Shown here piece after piece: positions 28,309 through 36,980 of a stretch of DNA of 64,000 nt. Position numbers and translations under genes: made by a program. Below the pieces are notes generated by a model. It saw only the letters and a list, made by a program, of their open reading frames with translations. It searched no databases and was not told where the DNA came from. Each line of letters begins with the position of its first letter. The first letter of the stretch is position 1. This DNA is from Gluconacetobacter diazotrophicus PA1 5. GTDB lineage: Bacteria > Pseudomonadota > Alphaproteobacteria > Acetobacterales > Acetobacteraceae. Where the stretch lies: contig NC_011365.1 in NCBI RefSeq assembly GCF_000021325.1, positions 868,001 to 932,000 on the forward strand. Direction: 5' to 3'.

Positions 28309-28819
28309 CGGGCCACGACGGCGCCCCGATGCCCCTGCGAAATCGGGGCACCGGGGGGCCGAGGCAAGACATCGTTCATTTCTTCTGCCTACATCACGAG
28401 TTTATAAAATATTTTACACAAAACGCTGGACACCGCCATCTTTCCGCCTCTAGTCTTGACATGCTTCGAAATTTTCCACCCGGCCCCTCGTGGGCCTGGA
28501 TTTACGCGTGTGCCTTGGGCATCACGTTTATGTCTTGATGCCGAACCGGGGTTTCCGGAACTCCACGGAAGACATTTTATCGACGCATCAGCCTTTTACG
28601 ATCGATATCGCCGAGCGGAGCACGCCCGGCCTGTCTGATCGACGCGACGGAACCCAGGCGGTGTGGACGTCCGCGCGTACAGACCGGGCGGCTTCGGCCT
28701 GATTGAGAAATTCGTGAACTTTTTGACATACGCGTCTTAAAAAAGACTTTTTTCAGATCATAACATTTCGAAACGGTAAAACGGTCGACAGTGAGCGCTT
28801 GCCCGATGGAGATCTTCGC
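28309..28819 (+). promoter_or_regulatory. A+T-rich intergenic region upstream of gumD
   Basis: This 511-base gap interrupts the EPS operon. It opens with a hairpin (GCCCCGAT 28323-28330 / ATCGGGGC 28342-28349), which may end the ugd transcript although no T-run follows. It is then strikingly A+T-rich for this genome (for example around 28400-28420 and 28720-28790). Two TTGACA hexamers (about 28456 and 28723) are not followed by acceptable -10 boxes. I see no credible gene; short frames on the plus strand lack ribosome sites. A second promoter for gumDMCHB probably lies here. Confidence 0.55.
28734..28753 (+). terminator. Short terminator/attenuator-like hairpin before gumD
   Basis: GTCTT (28734-28738) pairs with AAGAC (28743-28747) around an AAAA loop, followed at once by six T residues. 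The layout is that of a rho-independent terminator, but the stem is only five base pairs and A+T-rich, so it could at most be a weak attenuator or pause site. It lies 67 bases before the gumD start. Confidence 0.35.
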
Positions 28820-30319
28820 ATGAGCGAGTGGTATGGCCAGTTGCAGGATTCGATCGGTCTTTCGACCGATCCGATCACATACAAGACGCCTTCGGCCAGG
28901 ATCGCCGAACCCGGGACCTATCCTTATTATCATTCCGTTCTGGCCGGGATGATAACCAGCGTAGATACCCTGGCGATTCTGGCCGCCACGTTCATCGGCG
29001 CCTCCGTCGAACCGGCGATCATCCACCAGGACTGGCGGGTGGCGCAGCCGCTGGCGGACCTGATGTCGGCGCTGGGGTTCCTGATGCTCCCCAAGAACCG
29101 CCGTTTGCTTCATGTCCCTACGGTACAGGATTTTTCGGCACAGGTCCGCTATCTGACGCCGCCGCTTCTGGCCGGGGCGCTGCTGCACGTCATCGTCCTG
29201 TACATGCTGCATCATCCCATCGTGCCGTCGTTCGAACTGGCGCTGACGTGGCTGGCTTTTTCGACCGGCGTGCTGGCGGTGGTGCGCGGAACCGAAACGG
29301 TGCTGCTGTCCCGGCCGGCAATCGCAAACCAGCTGGCACGCAACGTGGCCGTCGTCGGCAGCGACGACGCCGCCATCAGGCTGGCCGCCCGCATCGGGGA
29401 GGAGGCCGGATCGACCTATCGCATGATCGGCGTATTCGACGACCATGACACCGCGCTGGACCCCACCGCCACCACCGGCACGCTGGACGACCTGATCGAG
29501 CGCAGCCGCGAAACCCCGCTGCATGCGATCATTCTGGCCATTCCCCCCAGTACCGATCCGATCGACCATGTAGCCGAAATCAACTGGCGGCTGCGCAGCG
29601 TTCTGGCGGACGTCTATGTGCTGCCCAATATCGTGCATGGCATCGACGTCCTGCTGCCGATCGAACGGCTGGGGCCGTTCGCGCTGCTGGTCCTTCAGCG
29701 TCGCCCGCTGTCGGACTGGCAGATCGTCAAGAAGACGGTCCTGGACGTCTTCCTGGGCGCAATCGCCCTGGTGATGCTCGCGCCGCTGATGGCGGCGGTC
29801 GCGATCACGATCAAGGCGACCTCGCCCGGTCCCGTCTTCTTCCGGCAGCCGCGCCTGGGGTTCAACAACCGGACCTTCATGGTCTTCAAGTTCCGCACGA
29901 TGTTCACCGACAAGTCGGACATGATGGCCGCGCGCCAGACCGCGCGGGACGATCCGCGCGTGACCCCCATCGGCAAGTGGCTGCGCAAGCTGAGCATCGA
30001 CGAGCTGCCGCAATTGCTGAACGTTCTTCGCGGCGAGATGTCGCTGGTCGGTCCCCGCCCGCACGCGCCGCACACCCGCGCGGCCGGCATGCTGCTAGAC
30101 GATGCGCTGGCGGAATATGTCATCCGCCACCAGGTCAAGCCCGGCATTACCGGATGGGCGCAGGTCAACGGCGCGCGCGGCCAGTTGGTCACGCTGGACG
30201 ATCTGCGCCGCCGCGTCGAACTGGACCTGGAATACATGCAGAGATGGTCGCTGCGCTTCGATCTGAAGATCCTGATGCTGACCGTGGTGCGAGAGGTCTT
30301 CAGCCGTCATGCCTTCTGA
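28820..30319 (+). CDS. gumD: Undecaprenyl-phosphate glucose phosphotransferase, GumD-like
   Basis: The initiating enzyme of EPS repeat-unit synthesis: it transfers glucose-1-phosphate from UDP-glucose to undecaprenyl phosphate at the inner membrane. The 499-residue polyprenol-phosphate hexose transferase has four N-terminal helices (from ITSVDTLAILAATFIGA), a central CoA-binding-like domain (NVAVVGSDDAAIRLAARIGEE) and a C-terminal sugar-transferase domain (about 305-499) with a re-entrant helix, PVFFRQPRLGFNNRTFMVFK, SIDELPQLLNVLRGEMSLVG and GITGWAQVNG. Start at 28820 is set by GGAGATC. It overlaps gumM by 11 bp. Confidence 0.93.
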   Translation: MSEWYGQLQDSIGLSTDPITYKTPSARIAEPGTYPYYHSVLAGMITSVDTLAILAATFIGASVEPAIIHQDWRVAQPLADLMSALGFLMLPKNRRLLHVPTVQDFSAQVRYLTPPLLAGALLHVIVLYMLHHPIVPSFELALTWLAFSTGVLAVVRGTETVLLSRPAIANQLARNVAVVGSDDAAIRLAARIGEEAGSTYRMIGVFDDHDTALDPTATTGTLDDLIERSRETPLHAIILAIPPSTDPIDHVAEINWRLRSVLADVYVLPNIVHGIDVLLPIERLGPFALLVLQRRPLSDWQIVKKTVLDVFLGAIALVMLAPLMAAVAITIKATSPGPVFFRQPRLGFNNRTFMVFKFRTMFTDKSDMMAARQTARDDPRVTPIGKWLRKLSIDELPQLLNVLRGEMSLVGPRPHAPHTRAAGMLLDDALAEYVIRHQVKPGITGWAQVNGARGQLVTLDDLRRRVELDLEYMQRWSLRFDLKILMLTVVREVFSRHAF

Positions 30320-31127
30320 CGCCATCGCTCCCTTCGCCCCTGCCCCCCTCACCCCGACGCAGGCCGACGAACTGCGCGTAATGGGGCTGCGCCTGCTGGA
30401 CATTCCTCGCCAGGACCTGGCCGGGCAGGTCATCCAGGCCACCCGCCGCCATGCGAAGATGCTGATCGTGAACGCCAACGCGCACTGCATCGTGCTGTCA
30501 CAGCGCCAGCACTGGCTGCGCGACCTGTTCGACCGCGCCGACATCACCTTCTGCGACGGCGCGGGGGTGCAACTGGCGTCGCTGTTCCTGATCGGGCGGC
30601 GTCCCCATCGCACCACCCCTCCGGAATGGATCGGACCGGTGCTGGAGGCCCTGGGCCCCGATGCCTCGCTGTTCTGGCTGGGGGGCGAGCAGTCCGTGGC
30701 CGAAGCCGCCGCGCGCGCCTACGAACAGCGTTACGGCGTGCGTACGGCCGGAGTACGCGACGGGTTTTTCGACGCGCGCCCCGGCTCGGCCGAATCGGAG
30801 GAGATCGTCCGGCAGATCAACGCAGCGCGCCCGAACCTGCTGCTGGTCAACATGGGCATGCCGCGGCAGGAACGATGGCTGTACGACAATTGGGACCGCC
30901 TGGCGCCCACGGTCGCCATCACGGCGGGCGCGCTGGTCGATCATGCCGCCGGACGGGTCCGCCGGCCGCCACGCTGGGTGGCCAACCTGGGACTGGAATG
31001 GCTTGTCAGATTATCGCGCGAACCGAAACGACTGTGGCGTCGTTATCTGATCGGCCTGCCGATCTTCGGGTTTCACGTCCTGCGCTGGAAGATCAGCCCC
31101 GAACGGAGCCCGCGCGATGACCGCTAG
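30309..31127 (+). CDS. gumM: WecG/TagA/CpsF glycosyltransferase (GT26), GumM-like
   Basis: A 272-residue GT26 enzyme. In xanthan synthesis GumM adds the second, beta-1,4-linked glucose to Glc-PP-undecaprenol; this gene's position straight after gumD supports the same step. Family sequences present: LIVNANAHCIVLSQR (substrate motif), DITFCDGAGVQLAS, LFWLGGEQSVAEAAA, and NLLLVNMGMPRQERWL, then AITAGALVDHAAGRVRRPPRW. The C-terminal basic amphipathic tail (REPKRLWRRYLIGLP) is the membrane-association segment of this family. It overlaps both neighbours by 11 bp. Confidence 0.9.
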   Translation: MPSDAIAPFAPAPLTPTQADELRVMGLRLLDIPRQDLAGQVIQATRRHAKMLIVNANAHCIVLSQRQHWLRDLFDRADITFCDGAGVQLASLFLIGRRPHRTTPPEWIGPVLEALGPDASLFWLGGEQSVAEAAARAYEQRYGVRTAGVRDGFFDARPGSAESEEIVRQINAARPNLLLVNMGMPRQERWLYDNWDRLAPTVAITAGALVDHAAGRVRRPPRWVANLGLEWLVRLSREPKRLWRRYLIGLPIFGFHVLRWKISPERSPRDDR

Positions 31128-33366
31128 AACCGACACCTGGCCCCGGCCGGTGCCTGCCATGAGCGATGCCGACATGAACCATGCTCCCTTCCACGACGTC
31201 AGCATGGGCGACCCCCTGCCGACGATGATTCCACCGCGCGACGGCCGGGCCATTCTTCTGCATGGCATGCGGCTGATCCGTCGCTATCGCACGCTGTTCC
31301 TTGCCGTGGGCGCGGGGACGTTCCTGGCGGGCAGCGGCGCGACGCTGATGCTGAAACGCACCTACATGGCCACCGCGACCGTCGTCGTGTCGCCCGCCAG
31401 CACCGACCCGGTCAACCAGAACGCCCAGCCGAACGACCGGCTGGACGATGACGAACTGGCGACGCAGGCCGGCATGCTGCAGTCGCGCGACGTGGCCGAG
31501 GCCGTGCTGCGCGCCCTGCCGCCGCCGCCCGCGCCGCCGGGCTTCAGCCTGCGCGCGGCCCTGTGTACCCACGCCCACCTGCTGTGCGCGCCGGCGAAAC
31601 CCATCAGCCCCGAGGACGCACGGCAGGCGCAGGTGGACCAGCTTCTGGCCGCCGTCACGGTGGTGCCGGGCGTCCATTCGCGCATCATCAACATCAGCGT
31701 CAACGCCGCCGACGGACAGCGCGCGGCCGACCTGGCCAATATGTTCGTGACCGCATACCAGCAGATCGCCCTGGACCGGCAGCGCGCCGACCTGAACCGC
31801 ACGGCGGGTTGGGTCGACGGGCGGACGGGGCAGTTGCGCCAGCGCTGGCTGGAGGCCGCGACCAAGGCCAGCACGTTCAACGCCGCGCACAAATTGTCCA
31901 ATACCGGCGACGGATCGGGCAACGGCCCGCTGATCGACCGGCAGATGTCGGAAACCGCCATCGGCCTGACGCAGGCGCAGAACCGCCTGGCCGCCGCCGA
32001 GGCCCGGGCCGACGCCCTGGCCCGCGCCAGCGCGCGGGGCGAAAGCCGCGCCCTGGTCGCGCTGACCCAGCAGCCGATCCTGGTGGCCACCGCCAATACG
32101 CTGGCGCAACTGGAAAGCACCCGGACCCAGAAGGCCGCCGCCATGGGGCCGCATCACCCCGACCTGGCGGGCCTGGACCAGCAGATCGCGGCAACCCGCG
32201 CCAGCCTGGCCACCGAGACCCAGGCCGCCCTGGCCTCGATCAACGAGGACGTGGTGTCCGCGCGGGCCGAGGTCGCGCAACTGAGCCGCAATCTGGACCA
32301 GTTGCGCCAGGAAGCCAGCATCCAGGGCTCGCCGCAGGCCGAATACCGCATGCTGGACCAGGAGGCGCAGAGCGCGCGCGACGTGTACGAGGCCTTCCTG
32401 GGCCGGTCGAAGGAAATGGTCGACCGGGTGGCGCTGCTGCAGGCGCCGGTCGCCTTCGTCTCGCACGCCACGGCCCCGGACGCGCCCACCTTCCCCAATC
32501 GCAAGAAGCTGCTGATGGGCGTGATCGTCCTGTCGGTGGTGGCGGCGGCGGGCTCGGTGTTCCTGCGCGACCTGCTCTCGCCCGGTTTCGGGGAAATCGA
32601 ACAGTTGCGCGCCGCGATCGGCCTGCCGCTGCTGACCGCCATTCCCCGCATTCCGGCGCGCAACGGGCGCGCGGTCCGCAGCCACGTGCTCGATGCCCCC
32701 TTCTCGCCGGCCAGCGAGGCGGTACGCAGCCTTCTGGCGCAATTGTCACTGTCCGCCCCCCTGACCGGGCGGGGGCGGGTCATCACCGTCGCCTCGGCTT
32801 CGGGCGGCGACGGCAAGAGTTCGCTGGCCTACTGGCTGGCGGTGCTGGCCCGCACCGGCGGCCAGCCCGTCCTGGTCATCGACGGCGACCATCGCGAGGG
32901 AACCCGCCGCGGCGGCACGCCCGTCCCCCATGGGCTGACCGAACTGCTGTCCGGCGCGGCGTCGGTCACGGACGTGGTGCGTCACGACGCGGAAACCGGC
33001 GTCGATTTCATCTCGGCCGGCGCGCCCTGCATGCTTTCGTTCGACACGGCGGAAATCGCGCGCCTGCGCACCCTGCTGAAGGATATCAGCCGGTCGTACA
33101 ACCTGATCATCATCGACAGCCCGCCACTGCAGAACATGCCCGACGGGCTGGTCTACGGCGCCGTCGCGGACCAGACCGTCTTCGTCTGCCGCTGGCTGCG
33201 GACCTCGCGCAGCGCTGTCCTGTCGTCGATCGAGCGGCTGCGGTCCTACGGGGCGCAGGTTTCGGGCGTCGTGGTGTCGATGGCCGAGGCCTCGGCCTCG
33301 GCGTTCCCCGGCGCGCATTATCGCGGCGAAACGACGCGACGCATCGCCCTGAATTACGATTCCTGA
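31117..33366 (+). CDS. gumC: Polysaccharide co-polymerase fused to tyrosine-kinase-like ATPase (GumC/Wzc)
   Basis: A 749-residue inner-membrane chain-length regulator. An N-terminal helix (LFLAVGAGTFLAGSGATLM) and a second near residue 470 bracket a long periplasmic coiled-coil region. The C-terminal cytoplasmic domain carries Walker A ASGGDGKSS (about 565), Walker A' VLVIDGDHR fitting DxDxR (about 588), and Walker B LIIIDSPP (about 665). Xanthan GumC lacks this kinase domain, so the fused form is Wzc-like. The extreme C-terminus has only two tyrosines (HYRG, NYDS) instead of the usual cluster, so autophosphorylation control may be reduced. Overlaps gumM by 11 bp. Confidence 0.88.
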   Translation: MTARTDTWPRPVPAMSDADMNHAPFHDVSMGDPLPTMIPPRDGRAILLHGMRLIRRYRTLFLAVGAGTFLAGSGATLMLKRTYMATATVVVSPASTDPVNQNAQPNDRLDDDELATQAGMLQSRDVAEAVLRALPPPPAPPGFSLRAALCTHAHLLCAPAKPISPEDARQAQVDQLLAAVTVVPGVHSRIINISVNAADGQRAADLANMFVTAYQQIALDRQRADLNRTAGWVDGRTGQLRQRWLEAATKASTFNAAHKLSNTGDGSGNGPLIDRQMSETAIGLTQAQNRLAAAEARADALARASARGESRALVALTQQPILVATANTLAQLESTRTQKAAAMGPHHPDLAGLDQQIAATRASLATETQAALASINEDVVSARAEVAQLSRNLDQLRQEASIQGSPQAEYRMLDQEAQSARDVYEAFLGRSKEMVDRVALLQAPVAFVSHATAPDAPTFPNRKKLLMGVIVLSVVAAAGSVFLRDLLSPGFGEIEQLRAAIGLPLLTAIPRIPARNGRAVRSHVLDAPFSPASEAVRSLLAQLSLSAPLTGRGRVITVASASGGDGKSSLAYWLAVLARTGGQPVLVIDGDHREGTRRGGTPVPHGLTELLSGAASVTDVVRHDAETGVDFISAGAPCMLSFDTAEIARLRTLLKDISRSYNLIIIDSPPLQNMPDGLVYGAVADQTVFVCRWLRTSRSAVLSSIERLRSYGAQVSGVVVSMAEASASAFPGAHYRGETTRRIALNYDS

Positions 33367-33376
33367 GGGACGCACA

Positions 33377-34549
33377 TTGAAAGTCCTGCATATCGTCCGC
33401 CAGTTCAACCCGTCGGTCGGCGGCCTGGAAGATTCAGTCCTGAACCTTGCACGCATCCAGCGCGACCTGCTGGGGATCGACGCCACGGTCCTGACCCTGG
33501 ACCGGGTGTTCGGCGCCCCGGACCGGCTGCCCGCGACCGACATCGTGCAGGGCGTGCCGGTCCGCCGTATCGCCTGGCGCGGGTCCACCCGCTATCCGCT
33601 GGCCCCCGGCGTGCTGCGCCACCTGGGTGACGCCACGATCGTGCATGTGCACGCCATCGATTTCTTTTTCGATTTCCTGGCCGCGACACGCTGGCTGCAC
33701 GGGCGCACGCTGGTGGCCTCGACCCATGGCGGGTTCTTCCATACCAGCGCGCTACGCGCGATCAAGACGATGTGGTTCCGGACCGTGACCCGCGCGTCCC
33801 TTCACGCCTATGCCCGGATCGTGGCATGCAGCCACAGCGACGCGCGGATGTTCGAGCCCATCGCGGGCACGCGCCTGCTGACGATCGAGAACGGCATCGA
33901 CCAGCGAAAATTCCGCGCCGCCGCCGCCGTCGATCCCACCCGGACGATCGTCAGCTTCGGCCGGTTCGCGCGTCACAAGCAGATCGACCTGCTGTTTCCG
34001 CTGCTGGCGCGCCTGCGCGCGGGCGGCGGGGACTGGCGGCTGATCGTGGCCGGCCGCCCCGCCGACCAGTCGGAGGCCGACCTGGCCGCCGCCGCCCGCG
34101 CCGCCGGCGTGGCCGATGCGGTGCGCTTCGTCATCGCGCCGTCCGACGACGAACTGAAAACCCTTTTCAGTCAGGCGAGTTATTACGGGTGCCTGTCCCG
34201 GCACGAAGGTTTCGGCCTGGCGGCGGTCGAGGCGCTGTCGGCGGGACTGATCCCGGTGCTGAGCGATATCGTCCCCTTCCGCCGCCTGGTCGGGCAGACC
34301 GGCATGGGCATCATCCGGCCGGCCGATGACGTGGACGGGCTGGCAGAGGAGATGCTGGCGCTTCATGCGCGCGGCGACGAGGCACTGCGCAGCCTGCGCA
34401 CGCACGCGATCAGGGAGTCAGCCCATTATGACTGGAACGATGTCGCCCGCCGCTATACCGACATGTACGGGACGGTGCTGATGTCCGCCGGCAAGAATCC
34501 AGCCCCCCCGATCTCGCTGGACACGGCGCAAGGGGGCTCCCTGTCCTGA
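33377..34549 (+). CDS. gumH: Mannosyltransferase-like GT4, GumH/AceA-like
   Basis: A 390-residue retaining GT-B enzyme with VLHIVRQFNPSVGGLEDSVL at the N-terminus, VASTHGGFFHT, TIENGID, TIVSFGRFARHKQIDLLF, and the E-x7-E motif in RHEGFGLAAVEALSAG. GumH and AceA transfer mannose alpha-1,3 to the cellobiose-like lipid intermediate; the sequence pattern and operon position suit that role. The start is a TTG at 33377 with GAGGGACG upstream, ten bases after the gumC stop. Sugar assignment is inferred from the family. Confidence 0.85.
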   Translation: MKVLHIVRQFNPSVGGLEDSVLNLARIQRDLLGIDATVLTLDRVFGAPDRLPATDIVQGVPVRRIAWRGSTRYPLAPGVLRHLGDATIVHVHAIDFFFDFLAATRWLHGRTLVASTHGGFFHTSALRAIKTMWFRTVTRASLHAYARIVACSHSDARMFEPIAGTRLLTIENGIDQRKFRAAAAVDPTRTIVSFGRFARHKQIDLLFPLLARLRAGGGDWRLIVAGRPADQSEADLAAAARAAGVADAVRFVIAPSDDELKTLFSQASYYGCLSRHEGFGLAAVEALSAGLIPVLSDIVPFRRLVGQTGMGIIRPADDVDGLAEEMLALHARGDEALRSLRTHAIRESAHYDWNDVARRYTDMYGTVLMSAGKNPAPPISLDTAQGGSLS

Positions 34550-34563
34550 AAGCCCGCTTGTAT

Positions 34564-35889
34564 ATGCGCTCCTCCCGCCGTCCGGCGGTACTGGCCACGC
34601 TGGCGATGGCGACGATGGCGGCAGGAAGCCATCCGGCCCGGGCCCAGTTGATCGCGCAATATTTCCCATCGGACCTGCCGGGCTACGCATCGTCCGACCA
34701 GGCCGATTCCGTCGTCATGCGCCAGTTGCTGGGCCAGCAGCCGACGGGAATTCCACTGGGCAGCTTCATCGTGCGTCCATCCGCCGCGCTCAACGCCGGG
34801 TACAACACCAATACGCTGGCCACCCCGCATACCCAGAGCGCGGAATTCGAGATGGATGGCGGCCTGAAGATCAATTCGAACTGGTCCCGCCACGCGCTGG
34901 GCATCTTCGCCAACGTCAGCGACCGCCGCTTTCCCCAGATCCCGGTCGCCAACTACACAAACTGGGCGACCGGGGCGGGCGGGTTGCTGAACCTGGGAAA
35001 CGACACGCTGTCGCTGGGATATACGCATTACCTGATGCACCTGTCGTCGATGGACCTGGGCAATTTCGGCGTATCGCGCCCGGTGCCCTACGCCGCCGAC
35101 GATGTGCGCCTGACCTATACCAAGCTGTTCGGCCGATTCAGCCTGATTCCGTCCGCGATCTTCGAGAACTATTCATTCGGCCGGGCCACGGGCGGGGGAT
35201 TCGATACCAACTACGACAGCCTGAGCCATCGGCTGGAGACCGGATCGCTGACCTCGCGCTTCGAAATATCCACCGGCAATGCGGCGGTCATGATCCTGCG
35301 CGGATCGACGGCGCAATTCGTCACGACCCCGGGCGGCACCCCCAACGACTACGTCGATGGCGCGGCCTTCGCGGGCCTGGACCTGAATACGGATTCGCCC
35401 GTCCGCTACCGGCTGCTGGCGGGGGGCGAGACGCGCCATTTCACCCGCAGCGCGGCACCGTCCGTCACCACCCCCACCTTCGAGATCGATACGATCTGGA
35501 CGCCGACGCGGCTGGATACGGTCAGTGTCTTCTTCTATCGCCGGATCCTGGACCCTGCCTCGCCCTTCGCGCGCAACCAGACGGTGACGGACGGGCGCAT
35601 CCAGGTCGATCACGAATTGCGGCGGAATATCTTCCTGCGCGGCTATGCCGAGGGCGGCATGAGCCAGACCGGGCAGACCGTCCAGGGAACCCGGTCCCGC
35701 ACGCAGACCCTGTTCAAGTTCGGCGTTTCCGCGAACTGGAAGGTCAACCGCACGGTCACGGCCAGCCTGTCCTACAGCCACGTCAACGACTACGCCCACG
35801 GGGGTGCTGCGCCCGACCCGCTCTTTGCCGACCAGAGATCGACTTTCGCCAGCAATTATATCGCACTCGGGGTCAGCTTCGCCGAATGA
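34564..35889 (+). CDS. Outer-membrane beta-barrel protein in the EPS operon (BBP2-like)
   Basis: About 441 residues: a signal peptide (LATLAMATMAAGSHPARAQ) then alternating aromatic beta-strands to the end (NYIALGVSFAE), the pattern of the putative beta-barrel porin 2 group found in polysaccharide loci. It contains SALNAGYNTNTLA, the early strand typical of this group. Its position between gumH and gumB suggests a role in export or anchoring of the polymer at the outer membrane; xanthan operons have no direct equivalent that I can name. The start is uncertain (TTG 34558 or ATG 34564). Confidence 0.8.
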   Translation: MRSSRRPAVLATLAMATMAAGSHPARAQLIAQYFPSDLPGYASSDQADSVVMRQLLGQQPTGIPLGSFIVRPSAALNAGYNTNTLATPHTQSAEFEMDGGLKINSNWSRHALGIFANVSDRRFPQIPVANYTNWATGAGGLLNLGNDTLSLGYTHYLMHLSSMDLGNFGVSRPVPYAADDVRLTYTKLFGRFSLIPSAIFENYSFGRATGGGFDTNYDSLSHRLETGSLTSRFEISTGNAAVMILRGSTAQFVTTPGGTPNDYVDGAAFAGLDLNTDSPVRYRLLAGGETRHFTRSAAPSVTTPTFEIDTIWTPTRLDTVSVFFYRRILDPASPFARNQTVTDGRIQVDHELRRNIFLRGYAEGGMSQTGQTVQGTRSRTQTLFKFGVSANWKVNRTVTASLSYSHVNDYAHGGAAPDPLFADQRSTFASNYIALGVSFAE

Positions 35890-35911
35890 CCCGTGCCATG
35901 ACCGGAGGATA

Positions 35912-36565
35912 ATGATGACCGCGCCGACGCACCGCCCGCCCCACACGGACTGCCGCCCCGCGATCCGCCGTCGCGCGCACCCCCATCGCGCACGGCCCCA
36001 TCGCACACGTCTGGGTGCCGGAATGCTGGTGGTGGCGCTGTCCGTCCTGGGCGGCTGTGCCCCGGGCAGCGACCTGGCCCCGCTGCCGCCGCCGGCCAGC
36101 ACGGCCTATCGCCTGGGGGCGGGCGACCAGTTGCGGGTCCTGACCTATAACGACCTGCAGCTCAGCAATACGTTTACCGTTGGGGATAACGGGCAGATCG
36201 CCTTTCCGCTGATCGGCTCGGTCGCCGCCGCCGGGCTGACGACGCATGACCTGGCGTCCACGATCGCAGGGCGGCTGAGCAGCAGCGGCATCCTGACGCA
36301 CCCCAGCGTGTCGGTCGAGATCGTACAGTATCGTCCCATCTTTGTGCTGGGCGAAGTCGCGCATCCGGGCCAGTATCCCTACATGCCCGGCATGACCACC
36401 CTCAGCGCCGTGGCGCTCGCCGGCGGATACACCTATCGCGCGATCACCGATTACGCGGGCGACGTGCGCAGCGACCCGGGGGGCCATGCGGTCGAGGGAC
36501 GGGTGAAGCGCGATTCCATGCTGCAGCCCGGCGACGTCATCACAATCTATGAACGGTATTTCTAA
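35912..36565 (+). CDS. gumB: Polysaccharide export lipoprotein, GumB/Wza family
   Basis: An outer-membrane export (OPX) protein that forms the exit channel with GumC. After a basic N-terminus comes a signal helix and lipobox (VVALSVLGGC), then the polysaccharide-export domain: YRLGAGDQLRVLTYNDLQLS, GQIAFPLIGSVAAAGLT, and a SLBB-like segment FVLGEVAHPGQYPYMPG. About 217 residues, the short GumB type. GGAGG lies four bases before the first of two adjacent ATGs. It is the last gene of the plus-strand arm. Confidence 0.9.
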   Translation: MMTAPTHRPPHTDCRPAIRRRAHPHRARPHRTRLGAGMLVVALSVLGGCAPGSDLAPLPPPASTAYRLGAGDQLRVLTYNDLQLSNTFTVGDNGQIAFPLIGSVAAAGLTTHDLASTIAGRLSSSGILTHPSVSVEIVQYRPIFVLGEVAHPGQYPYMPGMTTLSAVALAGGYTYRAITDYAGDVRSDPGGHAVEGRVKRDSMLQPGDVITIYERYF

Positions 36566-36634
36566 GACCCCTTGCAATCTCGCCGCAAGACGCAACGTCG
36601 GACGGACGGGCCGCTCAAGCAGGGAGCATGTGCC

Positions 36635-36940
36635 ATGCCACGCGGGGACAAATCCACCTATACCGACAAGCAGAAGCGACAGGCCGACCATATCGCCGAA
36701 GGCTACGAGGATCGCGGCATCGGCGAAAAGGAAGCCGAACGCCGGGCCTGGGCGACCGTGAACAAGAAAACCGGCGGCGGCAAGAAGAGCGGCTCGGGAC
36801 GCGGGCATGCGGTCTCGCATGAACCGTCACGCAAGGGCGGACGGACCGGCGGCGCCGCGTCGGCCAGCCGCTCGGACTCGGCCCGGTCGGCTTCTGCACA
36901 GAAAGCCGCCGAAACCCGCCGCCGGCATGAGACACATTGA
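36635..36940 (+). CDS. Small basic protein, 'plasmid stabilization'-type
   Basis: A 101-residue, very hydrophilic Lys/Arg/Gly/Ser-rich protein beginning MPRGDKSTYTDKQKRQADHI and containing ERRAWATVNKKTGGGKKSGSG. Proteins of this type are annotated as plasmid stabilization proteins in many Alphaproteobacteria, but no function has been shown that I know of. The disordered C-terminus (KGGRTGGAASASRSDSARSA) suggests nucleic-acid association or a stress role. AGGGAG precedes the ATG. It follows gumB by 69 bp and probably has its own transcript. Confidence 0.8.
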   Translation: MPRGDKSTYTDKQKRQADHIAEGYEDRGIGEKEAERRAWATVNKKTGGGKKSGSGRGHAVSHEPSRKGGRTGGAASASRSDSARSASAQKAAETRRRHETH

Positions 36941-36980
36941 GACGAGAGGCTGACGCCCGTCCGGGATGGTCTTCGGGCAG

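Noticed and set aside
28323-28349. Hairpin after ugd considered as an intrinsic terminator
   Set aside because: Eight-base-pair stem but an 11-base loop and no T-run; described only as part of the intergenic region.
28456-28702. Short plus-strand frames upstream of gumD
   Set aside because: No ribosome sites, overlapping frames, and A+T-rich non-coding character.
28455-28728. Two TTGACA hexamers considered as gumD promoters
   Set aside because: Neither has an acceptable -10 hexamer at 15-19 bases, so I do not list them as promoters.
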